This document shows, in pieces, positions 1-6,294 of a stretch of DNA of 6,913 nt (its first letter is position 1; every line of letters starts with the position of its first letter). The notes under the pieces are model-generated. The model was not told the DNA's origin, searched no databases, and worked only from the letters and a program-made list of their open reading frames with translations. The stretch is taken from the NCBI GenBank assembly GCA_964509545.1, contig CAZDXQ010000088.1, positions 1 to 6,913 on the forward strand, written 5' to 3'. This DNA comes from JADJWR01 sp964509545 (GTDB lineage: Bacteria > Pseudomonadota > Gammaproteobacteria > Burkholderiales > Burkholderiaceae_F). The position numbers and the translations under genes are program-made.

Positions 1-52
1 GAAACCCATGCCACACGCGGGTTCCGGCTCATTCGGCGGGTCAAAGTTCGGT

Positions 53-652
53 CTAAGGGTTCGCCGTATCGATGTCGAGCAGGCAGCCCGGGTCGTCGAC
101 GTCGACCAGCGCGGGCTTGTGCAAGGCGAGCACGCCGCGGGCGCCGGCATCGCCTGTGAGCGCCAGCAGCGCGTCGCGGCAGACACGGCCGAAGCCCACC
201 GGGTGGCCGCGCTGCCCCGCGTGCACCGGTGCCGCCGCCGGCGCGCCGCGCAGAACAGCATCGCGCACGGCGATGATCGTCCGGGCGGCCACCGCCGGCA
301 TGTCGGCCAGGGCGATCAGCCAACCGCCGGCGTTGGCTCGGGCGCGAACGCCGCAGGCCAGCGAGTGACCCATGCCGGCGCCGGCATCGAGGCAGACAAC
401 CAGTTCTGCGCCCTCGGCGGTGAGCAGCGCATGCAGTTGCCGCTGTGCATCGCCGTCGGCCGGCCGGACGACGACGATGACATCGTCGACCGCGGCACGC
501 AGGTTGCGCAGCGCCGCCACCGCGATCGGCGCGCCCGCATGCGCGCCGGCGGGCGCCGGTTCGAGCAGCTTCAGCCTCGCGCCGCTCGGGTCGTAGCGCC
601 GGCCGATACCGGCCGCAAGCAGGATTCCGGCGATCGGCGTCTCACGCCTCAT
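53..652 (-). CDS. mocA: MocA-like molybdenum cofactor cytidylyltransferase (NTP-transferase family)
   Basis: The 199-residue protein has the MobA/MocA nucleotidyltransferase fold. Its N-terminal nucleotide-binding loop is L-L-A-A-G-I-G-R-R (residues 11-19), followed by a Lys at 28. It also has the metal-binding A-D-M-P (116-119), R-G-H-P-V (148-152), G-D-A-G-A-R (167-172) and a C-terminal V-D-D-P-G...L-L-D-I-D-T (185-196). The last two features are typical of MocA rather than MobA. Family members transfer CMP from CTP to Mo-molybdopterin in the cytoplasm, giving the cytosine-dinucleotide cofactor of xanthine-oxidase-family enzymes. This fits the iorAB-like genes in the same strand-wise cluster. 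The length is normal for the family. The ATG at 652 lies 56 bp after the MTase-1 stop, and I see no clear Shine-Dalgarno sequence before it, so it may be translated by coupling or weakly. Cytidylyl versus guanylyl specificity is inferred from the family resemblance. Confidence 0.85.
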   Translation of the reverse strand: MRRETPIAGILLAAGIGRRYDPSGARLKLLEPAPAGAHAGAPIAVAALRNLRAAVDDVIVVVRPADGDAQRQLHALLTAEGAELVVCLDAGAGMGHSLACGVRARANAGGWLIALADMPAVAARTIIAVRDAVLRGAPAAAPVHAGQRGHPVGFGRVCRDALLALTGDAGARGVLALHKPALVDVDDPGCLLDIDTANP

Positions 653-708
653 GCGGGCGACAGGTCACGTTCAATCGCGCCTCCGTTTCCAGGCGGCGCG
701 CCGTCGTT

Positions 709-1626
709 CTACTTGCCGTAGTAGCGGCCGCAGCCATTGGCCATCTCCGCCCATGCGGCGGGAGCCAATGCGCCCTGGGCGCTGCCGCTGACATCGAGGT
801 CGGTGATGCCGCTGGCGCGCAGCGTGCCCGAGATCTGGTTGCCGCGCACGGTCCCGGTGAAGTGCCTGGTGACGCCCTTGGCGTCGTTGAACGAGAAGCG
901 CAGTTCTTCACCCTGCAGCGACGCGCCAATTACGGGCTGCTTCCTGCCGCCGACGGCGACTTCGCCACCCACCTTCTGGAAACTCTGGCTCAGCGCCAGG
1001 CTCAGTTCGATCGTGCCACCGGCATCACGCAGGCTCCAGTTGCCGCCGACCCTCGCCGGAACGATCCATAGATAGGCATTGCGGTACTCGACCTCGGCGC
1101 GCTCGTCGGCCTCCCAGTCGCCCATGGTGAACGCGTGCGAAGTGACCCGCGTGCCCGGTTTCATCGCCAGCAGCCGATGCCGAACGCACAGGTTCAGTTC
1201 CGGCAGCAGGTACATGGTGACCACGGTGGCCTTGCTGAAGTCCTCCTTGAAGATGTCGCCCTGGATGATCTTGACCCTGCTGCCGACGCCCTCGGCCTGC
1301 ACGAGGCACTGCGCCAGCCTGGCCATGTCCGGGTTGTATTCGATGCCCAGCGCCGTGGCGCCGAAGTCGCGGCCGGCGGCGATGGCGATCTTGCCGTCGC
1401 CCGCGCCGAGATCGACCACGTAGTCCTTCGGCGTCACCTTGGCCATCGCCAGCATCTTGGTGACGAGGTCGTTCGGCGTCGGCACCCAGATGACGTCCTT
1501 GCCGGCCTGACCGACCTGCGGTTTGTAGTCGCGCTCGCACTCGGCGCGGGTCTTGGCCCCGGCGTCGGCGGCAAGGGCGATGAGGGAGACCGTGGCGAGG
1601 ACGATCAGCGGTCGGTCTAGGCGCAT
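709..1626 (-). CDS. Exported SAM-dependent class I methyltransferase, paralogue 1 (MTase-1)
   Basis: This is a 305-residue protein. An N-terminal Sec-type signal peptide (hydrophobic residues 7-20, A-G-A cleavage site at about residue 24) precedes a Rossmann methyltransferase domain. The domain has V-D-L-G-A-G-D-G-K (71-79, SAM motif I), G-I-E-Y-N-P (94-99, acidic motif II), Q-G-D-I-F (122-126) and M-Y-L-L-P-E-L-N (138-145). The spacing and motifs resemble FAM173/ATPSCKMT-type lysine methyltransferases, by recall; the substrate is unknown. A C-terminal part of about 100 residues (after about 195) looks beta-rich and ends in a 20-residue tail with a Cys that paralogue 2 lacks. Codons 6-145 are identical at the DNA level to MTase-2. 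I chose ATG 1626 because AGGAG stands 10 nt upstream, exactly as in MTase-2, and because it puts the signal peptide at the N terminus. An in-frame ATG at 1683 overlaps the permease stop (ATGA) but has no good ribosome site. Confidence 0.85.
   Translation of the reverse strand: MRLDRPLIVLATVSLIALAADAGAKTRAECERDYKPQVGQAGKDVIWVPTPNDLVTKMLAMAKVTPKDYVVDLGAGDGKIAIAAGRDFGATALGIEYNPDMARLAQCLVQAEGVGSRVKIIQGDIFKEDFSKATVVTMYLLPELNLCVRHRLLAMKPGTRVTSHAFTMGDWEADERAEVEYRNAYLWIVPARVGGNWSLRDAGGTIELSLALSQSFQKVGGEVAVGGRKQPVIGASLQGEELRFSFNDAKGVTRHFTGTVRGNQISGTLRASGITDLDVSGSAQGALAPAAWAEMANGCGRYYGK
1192..1612. repeat. Direct repeat, copy A (421 bp, identical to copy B)
   Basis: By direct base comparison this segment of MTase-1 matches positions 3535-3955 without a mismatch (constant offset of 2343 bp). 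It covers codons 6 to 145 of the gene. The bases immediately outside differ at both ends (1191 g against 3534 t; 1613 c against 3956 g), and the flanking coding sequence on the C-terminal side is clearly diverged. Confidence 0.93.
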
Positions 1627-1636
1627 TGGTGCAAGG

Positions 1637-1641
1637 CTCCT
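1637..1641 (-). promoter_or_regulatory. Ribosome binding site of MTase-1
   Basis: AGGAG lies 10 nt before the ATG at 1626. The surrounding CCACAGGAGC is shared with the other methyltransferase gene at the same spacing, which supports 1626 rather than the in-frame ATG at 1683. Confidence 0.75.
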
Positions 1642-1679
1642 GTGGTTTCTACGGAGGTTTGAGTTTGGCACGGACCGGT

Positions 1680-3044
1680 TCATCCGCGCCGCGCCAGCCG
1701 CGCCACCAGCATGGCGACGAGGCCGGCCAGCATCAGGTAGGCGCCCCAGTGCAGCGCGTTGCGCGACTGCGCGTAGGTCAGGCTCGAATACAGCAGGTAG
1801 CCGCAGGTGCAGACGAACGCGAGCGGCAGGATCGGATACCCCGGCACCCTGAACGGCCTCGCCCGGGCCGGATCACGGAAGCGCAGCACGAACAGCGAAA
1901 TCCCGGTGAGCAGGAAGAAGAACCAGAACACCGGCGCCGTGAACTCGACCATCGTCTGCACGCCCGCTTTCTCGATCGTGCCCAGGCCGATCAGTGCCAG
2001 GGCGATCGCCGCCTGGACGAGGAAGGCGCGCACCGGTGCGTCGCGGCTGCCATCCCAGCGGCTCATGAAGGAGACGATCGGCCAGTCGCGGCCGAGCGAA
2101 TAGTTGGTACGCGCGCCGACGAGCATCGTCGCGTTGATCGACGTGAGCGTCGTCAGCGCAACGATGATGCCGATCAGCGTGCCGCCGAACGGGCCGAATC
2201 CGGCGCTCATCACGTCGGCGCCGACGGCTTTGCTCTTGCCCAGTCCCTCGAAGCCGAGGCCGTAGAGCATCGCCAGCACGACCAGCAGGTAGATCGCTGT
2301 AATCAGCAGCAGGGCGCCGACCAGCGCCTTCATGATGGCGCGGTTGCCGCCCTTGACCTCGGCCGAGATATAGGCGGCCTCGTTCCAGCCGCCGAACGTC
2401 AGCAGGACGAAGACCATGGCCAGGCCGAAAGCGGCGGGCACGCCGCCGGCCGCCGGCCCGGCGGCCGGGCTCGGCGCTCGGCCGCCGAAGTACGCGGCTG
2501 CGCCGGCGATGGCCACGAGAACCAGGCCGGCGATCAGCAGCACAGTCAGAACATTCTGCGTGCGCGACGATTCGCGCAGCCCGGCGACGTTGACCGCCGT
2601 CAGCGCGACCACGGTCAGCACTGCATAGACGGTCGATGACTGCGGCCCGAGCGACAGCACGCGGCTCATGTAGTCGCCGAAGACGAAAGCCAGCATGGCG
2701 ATCGAGCCGGTGGTGATCACCGTGACCCGGGCCCAGCCGAAGAAGAAGGACAGGTCGCGGCCGTAGGCGCGCGTGAGAAAGTGGTAGTCGCCGCCGGCGC
2801 TCGGGTACGTGGTGGCCAGTTCGGCATAAACGAGCGCGCCGATCAGCGACAGCACGCCGCCGGCGACCCATGCCACCAGCATCCACTGCACCGAACCGGT
2901 CACGCCCGCAACCAGTGGCGGCATCGAGAAGATGCCGCCGCCGATGACGATGCCGGTGATGATCATCACCGCATCGAAGACCGACAGCGCCGGCCGGGGG
3001 GCGCCATCGACGGCCGCTGCAGCGTGAGACGTCACTGAAGTCAT
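1680..3044 (-). CDS. APC-family amino acid/amine permease, 12 TM
   Basis: This 454-residue integral inner-membrane protein is of the amino acid-polyamine-organocation superfamily. The TM1 glycine motif I-G-G-G-I-F is at 34-39. TM6 carries F-G-G-W-N-E-A-A-Y (217-225), followed by I-S-A-E-V-K, as in LAT/SLC7-like members. Hydrophobic stretches near 24-43, 52-75, 98-122, 138-156, 164-186, 205-222, 238-262, 286-306, 338-356, 366-388, 403-420 and 432-449 give 12 segments. Family members take up or exchange amino acids or amines; the substrate cannot be read from sequence. The ATG at 3044 has AGGAA 7 nt upstream. The gene begins 67 bp after MTase-2, with a terminator hairpin in that gap, and ends 53 bp before MTase-1. 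It therefore lies between the two methyltransferase paralogues. The length is normal and the frame is intact. Confidence 0.9.
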   Translation of the reverse strand: MTSVTSHAAAAVDGAPRPALSVFDAVMIITGIVIGGGIFSMPPLVAGVTGSVQWMLVAWVAGGVLSLIGALVYAELATTYPSAGGDYHFLTRAYGRDLSFFFGWARVTVITTGSIAMLAFVFGDYMSRVLSLGPQSSTVYAVLTVVALTAVNVAGLRESSRTQNVLTVLLIAGLVLVAIAGAAAYFGGRAPSPAAGPAAGGVPAAFGLAMVFVLLTFGGWNEAAYISAEVKGGNRAIMKALVGALLLITAIYLLVVLAMLYGLGFEGLGKSKAVGADVMSAGFGPFGGTLIGIIVALTTLTSINATMLVGARTNYSLGRDWPIVSFMSRWDGSRDAPVRAFLVQAAIALALIGLGTIEKAGVQTMVEFTAPVFWFFFLLTGISLFVLRFRDPARARPFRVPGYPILPLAFVCTCGYLLYSSLTYAQSRNALHWGAYLMLAGLVAMLVARLARRG

Positions 3045-3051
3045 CGGGGGA

Positions 3052-3056
3052 TTCCT
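3052..3056 (-). promoter_or_regulatory. Ribosome binding site of the APC permease
   Basis: AGGAA stands 7 nt upstream of the ATG at 3044. It lies only about 7 nt after the end of the terminator U-tract, so terminator and translation start are nearly contiguous. Confidence 0.6.
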
Positions 3057-3063
3057 GTTCGCT

Positions 3064-3092
3064 CAAGAAAAAGCCCCGCCATCGGCGGGGCT
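3064..3092 (-). terminator. Intrinsic (rho-independent) terminator after MTase-2
   Basis: On the minus strand a perfect 9-bp GC-rich stem (AGCCCCGCC / GGCGGGGCT, 3072-3092) with a 3-nt loop is followed by TTTTTCTT (3064-3071, partly shared with the stem). It lies 20 bp after the MTase-2 stop and ends about 20 bp before the permease ATG. It should end or attenuate transcripts coming from the hydroxylase/MTase-2 side. Confidence 0.9.
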
Positions 3093-3111
3093 CGACGCTG
3101 GAGTGCCGCGA

Positions 3112-3969
3112 CTAGCTGCGTTTGCCGCTGACCCTGATCTCGGCGTTGCCCGGCCCGCGCAGCGTACCGGTGATCTCGTTGCCGCGCACCTTGCCGTTCA
3201 GGGTTCGCGTCTGCCCCTTGTCGTCGTTGAAGGCGAACGTGATGTCCTCGCCGCGAAGGGTCGCGCCGACCAGCGGGTTCTTGTTGCTGCCCATGCTGGC
3301 ATCGCCGCTGATGCGCTGGAACTTCTGCGTCAGCCCGACGGTGAAGCTCGTCTTGCCGCCGCCGTCCTCGCGGAAGTTCCAGGTGCCCTCGACCTTGGCC
3401 GGCACGATCCACAGATAGGCGCTGCGGTACTCGAGTTCGGCGGTTTCATCGGCCTCCCAGTCGCCCATCGTGAACTGGTGCGAGGTGACGCGCGTGCCGG
3501 GCTTCATGTTGAGGATCGTCGGCCGCAGCCGAATGTTCAGTTCCGGCAGCAGGTACATGGTGACCACGGTGGCCTTGCTGAAGTCCTCCTTGAAGATGTC
3601 GCCCTGGATGATCTTGACCCTGCTGCCGACGCCCTCGGCCTGCACGAGGCACTGCGCCAGCCTGGCCATGTCCGGGTTGTATTCGATGCCCAGCGCCGTG
3701 GCGCCGAAGTCGCGGCCGGCGGCGATGGCGATCTTGCCGTCGCCCGCGCCGAGATCGACCACGTAGTCCTTCGGCGTCACCTTGGCCATCGCCAGCATCT
3801 TGGTGACGAGGTCGTTCGGCGTCGGCACCCAGATGACGTCCTTGCCGGCCTGACCGACCTGCGGTTTGTAGTCGCGCTCGCACTCGGCGCGGGTCTTGGC
3901 CCCGGCGTCGGCGGCAAGGGCGATGAGGGAGACCGTGGCGAGGACGATCAGCGGTGGTGCCAAGCGCAT
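3112..3969 (-). CDS. Exported SAM-dependent class I methyltransferase, paralogue 2 (MTase-2)
   Basis: This 285-residue paralogue of the gene at 709-1626 has the same layout. A Sec-type signal peptide (hydrophobic 7-20, A-G-A cleavage at about 24) precedes the Rossmann domain, which has V-D-L-G-A-G-D-G-K (71-79), G-I-E-Y-N-P (94-99), Q-G-D-I-F (122-126) and M-Y-L-L-P-E-L-N (138-145). Then come K-P-G-T-R-V-T-S-H (156-164) and a beta-rich C-terminal region with G-E-D-I-T-F-A-F-N-D-D-K-G (240-252). Residues 6-145 equal paralogue 1; the rest shares a little over half its residues by hand alignment. It ends at S285 without the extra tail. The ATG at 3969 has AGGAG 10 nt upstream. The reading frame stays open upstream into iorB (to 4236), but that extension is a shadow of iorB. 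The gene starts 61 bp after iorB and is followed by a terminator, so it is probably the last gene of the iorAB transcript. The substrate is unknown. Confidence 0.87.
   Translation of the reverse strand: MRLAPPLIVLATVSLIALAADAGAKTRAECERDYKPQVGQAGKDVIWVPTPNDLVTKMLAMAKVTPKDYVVDLGAGDGKIAIAAGRDFGATALGIEYNPDMARLAQCLVQAEGVGSRVKIIQGDIFKEDFSKATVVTMYLLPELNIRLRPTILNMKPGTRVTSHQFTMGDWEADETAELEYRSAYLWIVPAKVEGTWNFREDGGGKTSFTVGLTQKFQRISGDASMGSNKNPLVGATLRGEDITFAFNDDKGQTRTLNGKVRGNEITGTLRGPGNAEIRVSGKRS
3535..3955. repeat. Direct repeat, copy B (421 bp, identical to copy A)
   Basis: This is the partner of 1192-1612 in the same orientation. The two copies flank the permease gene and the terminator, so recombination between them would remove or duplicate a 2343-bp unit. 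Confidence 0.93.
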
Positions 3970-3979
3970 GGATTGAGTG

Positions 3980-3988
3980 CTCCTGTGG
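3980..3988 (-). promoter_or_regulatory. Ribosome binding site of MTase-2
   Basis: CCACAGGAG, with AGGAG ending 10 nt before the ATG at 3969, matches the leader of MTase-1. Homology between the paralogues therefore begins at the ribosome site. Confidence 0.7.
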
Positions 3989-4030
3989 TGAATTGCATGC
4001 AAGAAAGCGCGGCCGCGCGGATCAACGCGT

Positions 4031-6280
4031 TCATGCCGCCAGATCGAAAGGAAGGTTGCGCAGCCGTTTGCCGGTGGCGGCGGCCACCGCGTTGGCGACC
4101 GCCGGGGCGATGGGCGGAGTGCCCGGTTTGCCCACGCCCGTCGGCGCTGCGCCGCTCGGCACGATATGCACTGCCATTGCCGGCATCTCGTCGATGCGCA
4201 GCACCGGATAATCGTTGAAATTTCCCTGCTCGACACGGCCGTTGGCTAAGGTGATCCTGCCGTACAGCGCCGCCGACAGGCCGTAGACCATCGCCGACTG
4301 CACCTGCGCCTCGATCGTCAGCGGATTCACCGCCGTGCCGCAGTCGATGGCCGACGTGACGCGATGCACGCGGATGCGCTTGTCCTCGACCGAAACCTCG
4401 ACCACGTGCGCGCAGACCGAGCCGAAGCTCTCGTGCATGGCGACGCCGCGCGAACGCCCTTTCGGCGCCGGCTTGTTCCAGTCGGATTTCTCGCGCACGA
4501 GGTTGAGCACCGCGCGATGCCGGGCGTGCTTGGCATCGAGCAGTTCGAGCCGGTAGGCGATCGGATCCTTCTTCGCCGCGGCGGCCATTTCGTCAATCAG
4601 CGTCTCCATGACGAAAGCCGTGTGCGTGTGGCCGACTGATCGCCACCACAGCACCGGTACGTTGACTTCGGGGTGGTGCACGTCGACCTGCATGTTCGGC
4701 AGCCGGTACGGCGTATCGACCACGCCTTCGGTGCTGACCGAATCGATGCCGTCCTTGACCAGGTGCTTCTCGAATGCCGTGCCCTTCAGGATCGACTGGC
4801 CGACGATCACGTGCTGCCAGGCCGCGGGCATGCCTTTCGCATCGAGCCCGACGCTGACGCGATGAACGTGCAGCGGCCGATAGTAGCCGCCCTTCATGTC
4901 GTCTTCTCTTGACCAGATCACCTTGACCGGGCCGCCGATGCCGGCCTTCTTCATCTCGCGCGCCACACGCACCGCCTCGACGACGTAGTCGGAGGCCGGG
5001 TTCGCCCGGCGGCCGAAACCGCCGCCGGCGAAAGTGGTGACCAGCTCGACCTGTTCCTGCTTCAGTCCGGCTGCGCTGGCGGCCAGCACCTGATCGATGG
5101 TCTGGAACTGCGAGCCGCACCACACCGTCATCCGGTCGTCGCCCAGGTCAACGACGCAGTTCAGCGGTTCCATTGCCGCGTGGGCGAGGTAAGGGAAGGC
5201 GAACTCGGCATCGATGCGCCGCGCGCTCGCTGCGAGCGCCTCGGCGTTGCCGTCGCGCCGGGCCGGCAGACCGGCTTCTCCCGCCAGTTTCCTGTAATGC
5301 GCCAGTTGTTCGGACGTGTCTACGCCCGCCGGCAGCGCCCATTCGATCGCCAGCAAGTCGCGCGCCTGTTTGGCCGGCCAGTAGCCGTCGGCGATGACCG
5401 CCGCTCCGGTTCCGCTGCGATCGACCTGCACCGGCAGGACGGCGACCACGCCTTTGACCGCCCTGGCTTTCTCAGTGTCGAGCTTGGCCAGGCGGCCGCC
5501 GAAAACCGGCGGGCGCGCGACGACCGCCACCCTCAGGCCGGGCAGCTTCATGTCGATCGCAAACTCCGCGCGCCCGGAAACTTTCTCGCGCGAGTCGATG
5601 CGCCGCGTCGGCTTGCCGATGATCTCGAAGTCCTTTGGATCGGCCTTGATGCCGGCGCGCGCCGGCACCGGCAATTTCATCGCCGCCTCGGCAAGCGCGC
5701 CGAAACTGGCGCGCCGCTTCTGCCCGCCGATTTCGATCACGGTGCTCGCCCGCGTGTCGATCCGTTCGGGCGACACGCCCCATTGCTTCGCCGCAGCCTG
5801 AATCAGCATCAAGCGCGCGGTGGCGCCGATCGTGCGGTACTGCAGCCAGCTCGACGAGATCGATTCCGAGCCACCAGTCATCTGGATCCCGAACTGCGGA
5901 TGCGCATAGACCTGCGCTGCCGGCGCGTGCTGCGCGCGCACCTTGTTCCAGTCGCAGTCCATCTCCTCGGCGATCAGCATCGCCATCGAAGTGAACACGC
6001 CCTGGCCGAATTCGAGCTTGTTGATCAGCACCGTGACCGAATCGTCGGTGCCGATTCGAACGAACGCCGCCGGCGGATACGCAGGCGGCCCAGGCGATTG
6101 CTGCGCCTGTGCGAGCCGGCCGCCGAGACCGTTGCCTGCGGGCAGTCCGATGCCGAGCATCAGGCCGCCGCCGGCCAGCCCGGTCGCTTTCATGAAAGCG
6201 CGCCGCGACAGCCTGCGCGCGCGATTGCGGTTCAGCTGGCGCAGCACGTCGACGCTGGACCGATTGAGCAGAGGATGCAT
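4031..6280 (-). CDS. iorB: Molybdopterin-binding large subunit, isoquinoline 1-oxidoreductase beta-like (xanthine oxidase family)
   Basis: The 749-residue protein begins with a Tat signal (S-R-R-A-F-M-K, residues 25-31, then a glycine-rich hydrophobic stretch), so it should be exported folded to the periplasm. Features of the IorB-type catalytic subunit follow in order: A-A-M-E-P-L-N (368-374), F-A-G-G-G-F-G-R-R (417-425, cofactor binding), W-W-R-S-V-G-H-T-H-T-A-F (545-556), D-C-G-T-A-V-N-P (646-653) and G-V-G-K-P-G (715-720). Relatives hydroxylate N-heterocycles or oxidise aldehydes using Mo-MCD and pass electrons to the Fe-S subunit. The real substrate is not readable here. Residue 718 is Lys (AAA) where the family has its catalytic Glu, so activity is doubtful. 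The ATG at 6280 follows iorA by 12 bp, with GAGGA (6290-6294) overlapping the iorA stop, which suggests translational coupling. The length is close to, slightly below, the usual size. No cytochrome subunit is in the window. Confidence 0.9.
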   Translation of the reverse strand: MHPLLNRSSVDVLRQLNRNRARRLSRRAFMKATGLAGGGLMLGIGLPAGNGLGGRLAQAQQSPGPPAYPPAAFVRIGTDDSVTVLINKLEFGQGVFTSMAMLIAEEMDCDWNKVRAQHAPAAQVYAHPQFGIQMTGGSESISSSWLQYRTIGATARLMLIQAAAKQWGVSPERIDTRASTVIEIGGQKRRASFGALAEAAMKLPVPARAGIKADPKDFEIIGKPTRRIDSREKVSGRAEFAIDMKLPGLRVAVVARPPVFGGRLAKLDTEKARAVKGVVAVLPVQVDRSGTGAAVIADGYWPAKQARDLLAIEWALPAGVDTSEQLAHYRKLAGEAGLPARRDGNAEALAASARRIDAEFAFPYLAHAAMEPLNCVVDLGDDRMTVWCGSQFQTIDQVLAASAAGLKQEQVELVTTFAGGGFGRRANPASDYVVEAVRVAREMKKAGIGGPVKVIWSREDDMKGGYYRPLHVHRVSVGLDAKGMPAAWQHVIVGQSILKGTAFEKHLVKDGIDSVSTEGVVDTPYRLPNMQVDVHHPEVNVPVLWWRSVGHTHTAFVMETLIDEMAAAAKKDPIAYRLELLDAKHARHRAVLNLVREKSDWNKPAPKGRSRGVAMHESFGSVCAHVVEVSVEDKRIRVHRVTSAIDCGTAVNPLTIEAQVQSAMVYGLSAALYGRITLANGRVEQGNFNDYPVLRIDEMPAMAVHIVPSGAAPTGVGKPGTPPIAPAVANAVAAATGKRLRNLPFDLAA
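4127..4129 (-). other. Lys-718 codon at the expected catalytic Glu position of the large subunit
   Basis: The codon reads AAA; Glu would be GAA, one transition away. In xanthine-oxidase-family enzymes the G-V-G-E glutamate acts as the active-site base (for example Glu869 in Desulfovibrio gigas aldehyde oxidoreductase and Glu1261 in bovine xanthine dehydrogenase). The surrounding residues (T-G-V-G before, P-G-T-P-P after) keep the family pattern. Confidence 0.8.
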
Positions 6281-6289
6281 GTGGACGTG

Positions 6290-6294
6290 TCCTC
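6290..6294 (-). promoter_or_regulatory. Ribosome binding site of iorB overlapping the iorA stop
   Basis: TGAGGA combines the iorA stop codon (6293-6295) with a GAGGA ribosome site 9 nt before the iorB ATG. This is typical of coupled translation of two subunits made in a fixed ratio. Confidence 0.7.

Noticed and set aside
1..52. Start of a further gene downstream of mocA (ATGs at 33 and 9 on the minus strand)
   Set aside because: Fewer than 12 codons are available and no ribosome site is visible. An XdhC-like partner would be plausible from context but cannot be supported.
678..695. Hairpin CGCCT...AGGCG between MTase-1 and mocA as a terminator
   Set aside because: It has only a 5-bp stem with an 8-nt loop and no T-tract, so mocA is more likely co-transcribed.
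8..721. Plus-strand 237-codon frame opposite mocA
   Set aside because: It is a low-complexity Arg/Ala-rich shadow of the clear MocA-like gene.
1626..2639. Plus-strand 337-codon frame opposite the permease
   Set aside because: It is extremely Gln/Arg/Asp-rich, as expected for the antisense of a membrane protein. It has no motifs and no ribosome site.
1192..3955. The repeats as ends of an insertion sequence or composite transposon
   Set aside because: The repeats are internal parts of methyltransferase genes, in direct orientation, with no transposase, terminal inverted repeats or target duplications.
3103..4218. Plus-strand open frame opposite MTase-2
   Set aside because: It is an antisense frame whose repetition opposite MTase-1 simply follows from the 421-bp DNA repeat; its composition is not protein-like.
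3970..4236. N-terminal extension of MTase-2 into iorB
   Set aside because: The extension is an out-of-frame reading of iorB. The ribosome site and signal peptide place the start at 3969.
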